DNA from: Goniomonas avonlea
Lineage: Eukaryota; Cryptophyceae; Goniomonadida; Goniomonadaceae
Assembly: GCA_003573635.1 (NCBI GenBank)
Contig: QUTJ01031365.1
Span: 1 to 11,110, forward strand
Direction: 5' to 3'
Length of the DNA stretch: 11,110 nucleotides
How positions within the stretch are numbered: the stretch's first letter is position 1; the number at the start of each line of letters is the position of its first letter. Below the pieces are notes generated by a model, which had not been told where the DNA came from, ran no database searches, and saw only the letters and a program-made list of their open reading frames with translations. The translations under genes were made by a program, and so were the position numbers. This document shows positions 1 to 6,171 of this stretch, piece by piece.

Positions 1-307
1 GTGTGTGTGTGTGTGTGTGTGTGGGAGAGGGAGGGAGGGAGGGAGAGAGAAGTGGGTCAGGACAACGAGAGACGCGGTGAAGCGGATCAAGCGGGTTGAA
101 GGGTTTGAGGTGTCAGACATAGGAAAGCGGGTCAGGACAATGAGAGACGCGGCGAAGCGGGTTGAAGGCACACGTGAGACACAGTGTAGTGAGTCGGGTC
201 GACACACGCACGTGAGGCCCAGAGTCAGACACGAGTCAGTCAGGGTGACACCCTTCACGCCTCTGTGCAAAAACAGAACACGATGTGTGTGTGTGTGTGT
301 AACGGAC
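1..307 (-). repeat. Left-edge intron of the sensor with (GT)n runs and a duplicated segment
   Basis: No exon is recognisable here; this is read as the last visible, incomplete intron of the kinase gene. On the plus strand it holds (GT)n at 1-24 and about 282-300, a GAGGGAGGGAGG run near 27-46, and an imperfect direct duplication: the segment starting gggtcaggacaacgagagac near 56 recurs near 130 with few changes. The expected G1-box exon is not found. Confidence 0.55.
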
Positions 308-416
308 CTCCGAGTACTTGATGCCGTTGGCAATGACGTGCTCCACACAGAGGGCGACCGCCTTGCCGTCGCACACAATAATCTTCGGCAGGTCGGGCTG
401 CGCAATGATGGCCAGC
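308..416 (-). other. Start of the HATPase_c domain (N-box exon)
   Basis: Exon 14, residues 763-799. Joined to exon 13 it reads DSMGVELAIIAQPDLPKIIV then CDGKAV, and ends EHVIANGIKYSE. This matches the family pattern 'g+el.i..d..LP..v.gD..rl.qvl.NLi.NAiKyt'. The second N-box Asn (N793, codon 328-326) and the Lys three residues later are present. The position of the first Asn is His and the usual Ala after N793 is Gly. The exon ends in GAG followed by a GTCCGT donor at 307. The G1, F and G2 boxes must lie left of position 1. Confidence 0.8.
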
Positions 417-3400
417 CTGCGAGGGCGAGGGTGTCATCGCTCGTCACCCGCTCGCTCTACACATCTCCGCCGCACGCACTCATTCAGTTACGCACGCCAG
501 GGACACGTTGCCCCACCTTGTCTCCCTCTCTGTCCCTCTCACGCGCAAGTGGTGGCGTGCGTTGGCCATGCACTGGCTCTAAGCACGCAAGCGCGCGCTG
601 GGTGGTGAACATTGCTGCGGCACACCAGGGCAACAGGAGGCGCGAAGAGTGACGAGCCCGTGGAACTGACACGGCATGCGACAAGGCAACGATAAAAGAG
701 TGAACAGAGCTCTTGACACTGATGCATGCACAAAGGCGAGAGAAACGCTCAACGTACTCGACGCCCATGGAGTCTGCTGCCTTGCCGAGCTTTGCAGTCA
801 CAGGGCCGAGGATTTGGTCCATCAAGTCCACCTCTGTTTCCTCCAGTTGTGGCTGCGCGCGGGTGAGCCTGGCACTCCCACACATTGCAACTCTTCTTTG
901 TTGTCGTAACATGACCACCGATTTCAAGTAATTCCTGGGCGACAAGATAGACCAGGGCACGCAAAACAAGCTCAATCAGGCGCACCACCACTCAATCAGA
1001 CGCACCACTACTCAATCAGGCGCACCACCACTCAATCAGACGCACCACTTTGCCCAGCGTGGGCAGCACTTTGTGGAGTGTGAGCTGCGAGAGCCGGTCC
1101 ATGTCTTCCACCAGCATCTTCAGGGAGTCCTGGACCTGCGTGGCGGCCTCCAGGAGGTCCTGCTGGTACGCTGCGGGGCCAAGGGTGTCACACAAGTTGG
1201 GTCTGGATGGGTACGTGTGTGTGGCCACGAGCGGGTGCGGAGTGACCTCTGCGAAGATGGGAGGCATAGAGTGGCTTAAGTATGCAGCGGCATACGAGGA
1301 GGTATGGAGTGACGCACGAGACGTTGTGGAGCTTTGGAGCGACATAGGGTTCGGGAGTGCCGCCAGGAGGGACAAGAGCTCTTGCACGAGCGCAGCATCG
1401 TACTGCGCCTCCTGCTCTGCTTTGCTTCTTGCCGCTTGTTGCGCGAGGGTGAGGCGTCGCTGGAGGCCAACCTGCACAGCCCATCAACGATCGCCCCTGT
1501 CAGCTCTATTTCCTCTATAGCTCCTGCTCTATTGCCTCCTTCTCTGCGTTGCTTCTCGCCGCGTGTTACACGAGGGTGAGGCGTCGCTGGAGGCCAACCT
1601 CTTGCTCCTGCTCTATTGCTCCTGCTCTATTGCTCCTGCTCGATTGCTCCTGCTCTATTGCTCCTGCTCGATTGCTCCTGCTCGATTGCTCCTGCTCTAT
1701 TGCTCCTGCTCAGCCCTATTGCCCCTGCTCTGCTTTGCTTCTTGCCGTTTGTTGCGCGAGGGTGAGGCGTCGCTGGAGGCCAACCTGCACAGCCCATCAA
1801 CGTTCGCTGCTGCCAGCTCTATCGCTCCTCTATTGCTCCTGCTCTATTGCCTCCTGCTCTGCTTTGCCTCTCGCCGCTTGTTGCGCGAGGGCGAAGCGTC
1901 GCTGGAGGCCAACCTGCACAGCCTACGTTCGCTGCCGCCAGCTCCTTGGGCATCGTGGGAATCTAGAGGATGGTGAAAGGCCGAGGGGCCAAAGCTTGCC
2001 CCTGACACTGGTCAATGAGGCTGCGCAGACACGAAGATAGTCTTGGCAGCCATGGCCTCGGCAATGTCTTGTCTTGAGGAGCTTCGAAACTGCTGACTCA
2101 ACACACAACATGTGATCACCTGGTCGTCAACGTCTCGTATGCAAACGAGGGAGTCGAGGGGAGCGCTGAGGACTTTAGAGCGCTCCTCGATCGGAGTGTC
2201 CGAGTCCAGAACCGAGTTCTTGGTCATCCTGCCCACTCACGTTACTTCTCGCGCAACCATCACCACCCCCACCGCCGCCACCACGACCACCGCCGCCACC
2301 ACGACCACCGCCGCTACTACCACCACACCAGCCACCCCATCCCCCCCAGCCACCCCACCCCCCCCAGCCACTAGCACCACCTCCACCAACACGACGACGG
2401 CACAGCGGTCGCTACTAGCACGAAGCACACCACAACGTACATGCACGGGCGGATTATCCCGTCGCGGCGTCTGATGTTGATGGCCTGGCGAGATTTTTGT
2501 GCGTCCAGGTCGAGCATGGTCTCGATGGTGTGGTCCGCAGGCTCGTACACAAGGATAGAGCTGAGTTGTCTGGGAACAAGAGTCAGAGTGGGGCTGAGTT
2601 GAGAGAGCTGAGAGCTGAGCAAGAGTGGGCTGAGATGAACAAGAGTCAGAGTAGAGCTGAGTTGAGCAGCCAGAGAGAACTGAGCAAGAGTGGGGCTGAG
2701 TTGAACAAGAGTCAAAGTGGAGCTGAGATGAACAAGAGTTGGAGAGAGCTGAGAGCTGAGAGCTGAGCAAGATGGAGCTGCAAGAGTCAGAGTGGAGCTG
2801 ATTTGAACAAGAGTCGGAGTGAGCTGAGAGCTGAGTCAGAGTGGAGCGAGTGGAGCTGAGTTGCAAGTGAGCTGAGTTGTCTCGAGTGGAGCTGGGCAGA
2901 GCAAGTGTCAGAGTGGAGCTGAGTTGAGAGTGAGCTGAGGTGTCGCGAATGGGCTGTTGAGCAAGAGTCAGAGTGAGCTGAGTTGTCTAGACTGGAGCTG
3001 GCCTAGGCACAAGAGTCAGAGTCGACCCTGTCTCCCTCTCCCTCAGATGACGCACTGTCCAACGGCTTCGGCTTGTGTGTATCCGCAGAGAGCTTCGGCA
3101 GAGGGAGACATGGACGCAATAGTCCCGTCCGCGTTGAGGGCGAACAGAGCGTCCTCCGAGCTTCGCAGGACTCCCTGCGCGATGTCAGATCGGCAGTGCA
3201 TGCGTTTTCGCATCGCTAAGCCACTGCTGAAAACTGGAAGAACTGGAGTGCATTCTTCCTGATTGTGTGCAAATCCTGGTCCAAGCAACTCGACAACAAA
3301 GCACTCTCGTTTGCTGTCTCCAACACGCAATTCGCCACACCTGGGCGATGAGGCCCGCAGACTCGACCTGCCCCTGGAGCTTCCTGGACTGGGTGACATC

Positions 3401-5193
3401 GGTGAGCGACCACAGCCTGCACCCCGTCAGGTCCTCGAAGGTGTGCGCTTGCATCTGCACAATCAACTGCGGGGATGTCGTGAGGGACAGTTGACGCTGC
3501 CTCTGAACGCACGCCTCTGTCATTCAGAGCCTATCTGTTGTGCTCTTGTGGCATGCACTGTACTGTGGCATGCTCGGTGTCACTGTGGTTGTTCGCACCT
3601 GCTCGTTGGCAGCGTGCACTTCAAAATCACGGGGCTGGCCTTCAGGGACGCTGAGCCACATCGCTTTGGCCTCCCTGGCTCCGCCTTGGAACAGCTTCTC
3701 GAACCACTCTGAGAGTGTCGACACCGACGATCCAGAGTACCCCAACATTCGCTCGCACTGCAGAGCGCAGGTGAATACAGCACAGAGGATCGCTCGGAGC
3801 AAGTGGTTGCTTCAGGTGCACACGTTCGATCACAGCGTGTGAGAGAGCGCGGGCAGGTGACAGAGCAAGTGTGAGTGTGAGTGAGTGTGTGAGTGTGTGA
3901 GTGTGAGTGCGAGTGTGGGCGACTGTGAGTGACGGACTGTGAGTTTGTGATCGAGTGTGAGTGAGCGTGAGCGACCGAGTGCGTGAGTGTGTGCGCGGGA
4001 TTACCTGAGAATTGAAGAGAATATTCTCCCCTTCGACCAGAGCCATTGCCAAAGGCATCCTCTCCACCGTTCGAAGGAGGCGGGCCCGCTCCGCGCTGTA
4101 CCATAGGGAGCCAGAATCAACACTGAAAGGGAGCTCGTGCCACTTGAAGAGCAACTGGTCCCCACTGGGAATAAAGTCCATTCGGATAGAATTCCAATTG
4201 TCCTGGAGCAACACCTGCAAGACAGTCAAAGAGAGATTCAAGGAAGACGCGAGTGGGTGGCACGCACTTCTTGGACCTCGGCGTTCTTGTGGAGCTTTTT
4301 CAGCCAATTTTTAATTATCGGCCTGAGCCAGTCCAGACGTTCTGGATAAGTCAGCTCCCACAGACATCTCTCGACGATGTTGGCTTCTGGTATTTGGATC
4401 CAGGATGAAAAGCTCTTGTTGCAAAACAATACTCGACCATCAGGATCAGTGACACACAAGGGCTCAGGCATCACTTCAACAACAGCCCGAAAGTCCACAA
4501 GCGTGGTTGTCGAATTCATACTGGGTGGGAACCACGGCTTGGTTCCAAGCTGGTGCTCCTTCTTTTCACGCTTAACTTTGACCTCTGGAGTTGCGATGGG
4601 TGTGTACTGTGCAAAACTCTTGGCTGTGGAGAAATGAGCTATGTGCTATGTGTGCAAAAGCAGCCAGCCTGTACCGTGAGAGTCGTCAAAATGCAACGGC
4701 ATCGCGGACAACGGGGCATAATGGCTCTTGGTTGTCACAGAGAGGGTACGATCAGCCATAATCAATTGCTCTGCTTCCAGTGCTGCGATAGCCCTTTGGA
4801 ACGAGGGATGTTGAGGCAATCTGCGGAACTGTTGGACCCAGCCGCTACTAACACACAGACGCACGGTTGCAACCAAACGTTTCCCGACGCGGGTGGTCTT
4901 GGCGATCGGGCTGAGGCCCCGGAAGGATGCTGAGATTGTTCGTCAAAACGAAAATGCTTTAACCGCATCTCTTTCGAAGGACTCAAGGTGCTGCTTCCAG
5001 TCCCAGGTGCACCCGCCATCTTCCTGGGTGTCAAATCCGTGACAATGAGCTGTCTCGGTGAAAAATCAACAGGCTTCCCCCCGCGCCTTGGAGTCGTCTC
5101 CATTGGGCGTCTGGGCGTCAACTCCATGGCCCGACCGACGCAACCGCCCAGCCCAGGTAAACTCGCGTAGTTAACGTGGTCGGAAGAACACAT
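308..5193 (-). CDS. PAS-domain sensor of histidine-kinase architecture, multi-exon, 3' end outside window
   Basis: Spliced gene read right to left. Proposed exons: 5193-4879, 4828-4675, 4623-4268, 4214-4005, 3757-3599, 3466-3341, 3174-3056, 2569-2441, 2228-2120, 2089-2033, 1962-1927, 1471-1049, 852-758, 416-308. All junctions are GT-AG, phases agree, and the joined frame gives 799 residues without a stop. Order: S/T-P-rich N-terminus (1-190), PAS1 (about 198-315), PAS2 (321-430), PAS3 (441-559), coiled linker and H-box-like segment (560-590), helical region (591-762), start of HATPase_c (763-799). Family knowledge: such proteins sense a signal through PAS and phosphorylate themselves on His, then a receiver. 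Here the His appears to be Lys. ATG 5193 follows an in-frame TAA 18 nt upstream; ATG 5127 (residue 23) has the better Kozak context (gccATGG). No membrane segment is seen, so it is probably cytosolic. The family call is firm; individual exon ends are hand-predicted. Confidence 0.82.
417..757 (-). other. Intron between exons 13 and 14
   Basis: 341-nt intron, phase 2, donor GTACGT at 757 and acceptor CCCTCGCAG at 417. The frames across it are open in part but show no protein similarity I recognise. Its only visible structure is C/T-rich stretches typical of a 3' end. Confidence 0.6.
971..1050 (-). repeat. Four 20-bp tandem repeats spanning a 5' splice site
   Basis: Plus-strand units begin at 971, 991, 1011 and 1031, each ctcaatcagRcgcaccacYW, with g/a alternating so that a 40-bp dimer is repeated. 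On the coding strand each unit reads GTGGTGCGYCTGATTGAG. The copy nearest exon 12 supplies its donor (exon ends at 1049, GT at 1048-1047). The other three copies lie inside the 196-nt intron 853-1048 and carry the same GTGGTGCG start. Confidence 0.85.
1472..1926 (-). repeat. 455-nt intron built from extra copies of the exon 12 acceptor region plus a 15-bp array
   Basis: The true acceptor is taken at 1472 (CTGTGCAG, then GTTGGCCTCCAGCG). The same acceptor and exon start recur with exon positions beginning at 1784 and 1913; a third copy near 1600 keeps the exon-like part but not the CTGTGCAG. Each copy covers roughly 70 bp, including the GAGCTGGCRGCAGCGAAC found at the end of exon 11. Between them, 1603-1707 is a 15-bp array (tgctcctgctcKatt, seven units). 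Spliced to 1784 or 1913, the frame stops after about 22-27 codons; only the 1471 copy stays open. Confidence 0.8.
2229..2440 (-). repeat. Intron with GGC/GGT triplet-like repeats and a G-run cluster
   Basis: 212-nt phase-2 intron (donor GTACGT at 2440, acceptor GTGGGCAG at 2229). The plus strand is almost pure C/A: repeats of ccgccgccaccacgacca around 2270-2315, then C4, C7, C4 and C8 runs at 2335-2365. In the transcript these are G4-G8 runs with loops of 1-5 nt, a quadruplex-type motif. Confidence 0.75.
2570..3055 (-). repeat. 486-nt intron made of degenerate acceptor-like repeats
   Basis: Plus-strand units of the type gagctgagttgaacaagagt followed by cagagtgg, variable in length, fill about 2575-3030. 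On the coding strand each reads CTCTGACTCTTGTTCAACTCAG, much like the true acceptor CTCTGACTCTTGTTCCCAG at 2570. The 14-mer gagctgagttgtct, which spans the acceptor and the start of exon 8 at 2558-2571, occurs again at 2869-2882 and 2975-2988. Long frames in both directions through this array are repeat artefacts. Confidence 0.8.
3175..3598 (-). other. Introns flanking exon 6 of the sensor
   Basis: Two introns without obvious repeats: 3467-3598 (132 nt, donor GTGCGA, acceptor CCCCGCAG) and 3175-3340 (166 nt, donor GTGTGG, acceptor CTGACATCGCGCAG), separated by the 42-codon exon 3341-3466. The second acceptor has a branch-like CTGAC 9 nt before the AG. Confidence 0.6.
3341..4064 (-). other. 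PAS domain 2 of the sensor (exons 4-6)
   Basis: Residues about 321-430. Exon 4 ends with RTVERMPLAMALVEGENIL and FNSQ. Exon 5 (3757-3599) resumes with CERMLGYSGS and WFEKLF, the classic 'E.MLGYS...F..LF' PAS motif. Exon 6 (3466-3341) ends with RLWSLTDVTQSRKLQ, the typical last strand and 'DiTe.k' tail. The intervening introns are 247 nt (3758-4004, repeat-filled) and 132 nt (3467-3598). That the motif reassembles exactly across a phase-0 junction is good support for the splice model. Confidence 0.82.
3758..4004 (-). repeat. Intron with a (GTGAGT)n-type tract
   Basis: 247-nt phase-0 intron inside PAS2; donor GTAATC at 4004, acceptor CTCTGCAG at 3758. About 3868-3990 is a degenerate plus-strand gtgagtgtgagtgagtgtgt tract; on the coding strand it is ACTCAC/ACACTC repeats. 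The rest shows nothing recognisable. Confidence 0.75.
4005..4502 (-). other. PAS domain 1 of the sensor (exons 3-4)
   Basis: Residues about 198-315. The opening reads DFRAVVEVMPEPLCVTDPDG followed by RVLFCNKSF, the usual PAS start in which a helix precedes the first strands and the 'N..F' asparagine. The domain is split by a 53-nt intron (4215-4267) ending in TTGACTGTCTTGCAG, and is completed by exon 4214-4005, whose segment FKWHELPFSV fits the last strands. The ligand is unknown. No haem- or flavin-binding signature (such as the LOV NCRFL motif) is present. Confidence 0.8.
4268..5193 (-). other. Kinase N-terminus: S/T-P-rich disordered segment (exons 1-3)
   Basis: Residues 1 to about 190 of the sensor. 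The first 105 residues (exon 5193-4879) are basic and low in hydrophobics. They carry repeated proline-directed sites: TPRR at T26, TPRR at T34, then SPRQ, TPRK, SPSK and SPRP. Four of these fit the S/T-P-x-R/K consensus of cyclin-dependent kinases. Exon 2 (4828-4675) and the start of exon 3 encode a segment I do not recognise, including a basic run KVKREKKEH before PAS1. The introns between these exons are 50 nt (4829-4878) and 51 nt (4624-4674); both restore the frame only if removed. Confidence 0.65.
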
Positions 5194-5215
5194 ACAGAAA
5201 CGTGTACCTTATCTG

Positions 5216-5251
5216 TTTCCGGTAACGGAAAGTCCATGATCGCTCGATCAT
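5216..5251. promoter_or_regulatory. Two small dyads just upstream of the sensor start
   Basis: TTTCCG-GTAA-CGGAAA at 5216-5231 and ATGATCG-CT-CGATCAT at 5236-5251 are perfect inverted repeats 4 bp apart, 23-58 bp upstream of ATG 5193. They could be binding sites or hairpins in the 5' leader. No factor is assigned. Confidence 0.3.
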
Positions 5252-5990
5252 CGTGACCTGGCCTGTGGCCCTAGCTAGGCTGTGGGCATGGGCTTGGCCC
5301 TGGGGTCATCATTGGTCAACAGGAGTTCCCTGTGTCCTTTCTCCTGGAGACGCTCACCAATTCACCAGAGTCCCTGGACAAGTTAGGGCTGAAGGAGGTA
5401 CCAAGGCATCGCTCAGGATGGCAATGGGAATTGAGACGAGGCCAGCAAGCGACACTTCTCCCGTTTTCACCACCCCCCTTTTCTGGGTTTGCGAGCGCAC
5501 TTGTCGCTGCCGTTGCCGTTGCCGGTACCCACAGTCACTGTCACTGCTTCTGCCAGCCCTTACTTGCTTTGGCTGAGCGCGCTGTCCCACTCTGTCGATC
5601 TTGCTCCGGCAACAAGCAGTCAGGAAAACGAACGAACTGAGCCTTGCGGTGAGCAGCATTGGAGTGCAAAGTGCTTGAAGCGTGTTCGGGCCAAGAAGTA
5701 TCAGTGAGGCATGCACGCCATGTGGTGCGAGGCAGTGCGTGCTCGCGCTGTCTTGCCGGCAACGGTTAAGTTGGGGAAAAGGGCAATATTATTGCAGTTC
5801 GTTGCATGGATATGCACAGTCACAAATACATATGCATGCACTTGGTCGCCGAGTAACAGTCGACAATCCACAGAGGACGAGGCCTCGTCCGCGCGCACCG
5901 CTGGTGGCGGACAGTGCCTGCCGACCTGCTAAGCCGTGCCAGCCACCCTGGTAGCCAATGCGTGGAAGCCGTACCAGCCAACCACGGTCA

Positions 5991-6105
5991 GAGCACGTGT
6001 GCAGCGACGCGGACACCGTTTAGTCCACGTTAAGGACACCGTTAGAGCACATATGCAGCGACAGTGACGACGCGGACACCGTTCAGCACCATAGTGGACA
6101 CCGGT
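5991..6105. repeat. Short imperfect repeats with GGACACCG cores
   Basis: gagcacRtRtgcagcgac starts at 5991 and again at 6044, each followed by gcggacaccgtt. The core ggacaccg also occurs at 6034 and 6096. The patch begins about 65 bp downstream of the carrier stop codon and may be in its 3' untranslated region. Confidence 0.5.
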
Positions 6106-6171
6106 CAAAGTGCAGGACGGTGCCCGCAAGCTCGCGCACAAACAGAGTCCCATCTGCATATGGCGGAGTTC

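Larger units (their letters stand above)
758..2089 (-). other. HisKA-like dimerisation region with a degenerate H-box (exons 10-13)
   Basis: Residues about 560-762. Exon 10 (2089-2033) ends AEAMAAKTIF and exon 11 (1962-1927) continues IPTMPKELAAAN. Joined, AKTIFIPTMPKELAAA lines up with the family H-box AKSEFLATMSHELRTP, with Lys584 (codon 1947-1945) in place of the phospho-accepting His. Exon 12 (1471-1049) encodes a long helix, VGLQRRLTLAQQAARSKAEQ, then a linker, then a second helix DSLKMLVEDMDRLSQL that sits where the X-box helix belongs. Exon 13 (852-758) encodes EETEVDLMDQILGPVTAKLG, matching the 'FDL.ell..v' entry to the ATPase domain. The order of elements is right for a histidine kinase; the H-box identification is an inference from alignment by eye. 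Confidence 0.6.
2120..3174 (-). other. PAS domain 3 of the sensor (exons 7-9)
   Basis: Residues about 441-559. Exon 7 (3174-3056) reads SSEDALFALNADGTIASMSP and then ALCGYTQAEAVG, a textbook PAS N-terminal half. Its last two bases join the first base of exon 8 (2569-2441) to give GQQLSSILV, again as in PAS proteins. Exon 8 contains INIRRRDGIIRP, the 'r+kDG...p' strand. Exon 9 (2228-2120) ends LVCIRDVDDQ, matching the terminal 'irDiTe' strand. The domain is separated by a 486-nt intron (2570-3055) and a 212-nt intron (2229-2440), both full of repeats. Confidence 0.8.
5194..6171. other. Intergenic region between the sensor and the carrier
   Basis: 978 bp with several medium open frames on both strands (for example 5332-5640 plus and 5354-5716 minus). 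None has recognisable similarity, consistent splice signals or a convincing start, and I do not call a gene. It should contain the promoter and 5' leader of the sensor (right to left from 5193) and the 3' end of the carrier (below 6172). No AATAAA-type signal stands out. Confidence 0.5.

Noticed and set aside
5-652. 215-codon plus-strand open frame
   Set aside because: Runs through GT repeats and antisense to the N-box exon; composition is repeat-driven and the minus strand carries clear HATPase sequence.
1049-1080. LTLHKVLPTL as the true H-box (it contains a His)
   Set aside because: It lies immediately before the EVDL entry to the ATPase domain, where the X-box belongs, and lacks the F..x.SHE context; the PKEL segment after the linker fits the expected position better.
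2237-2866. 209-codon minus-strand frame rich in STQL and V/G repeats
   Set aside because: It reads through the intronic minisatellite and the G-run intron in one frame; the low-complexity peptide has no domain, and the PAS3 exon uses another frame.
3642-4307. 221-codon minus-strand frame treated as one gene
   Set aside because: Its first part is true coding sequence (exon 4, 4005-4214), but the rest is the translated intronic TH/SL repeat; the PAS2 motif continues only after splicing to 3757.
5253-5716. Overlapping plus and minus frames of about 100-120 codons between the sensor and the carrier
   Set aside because: No recognisable motif, some starts are non-ATG, and there is short-repeat composition (CTGCCGTTGCCG); not enough to call a gene.
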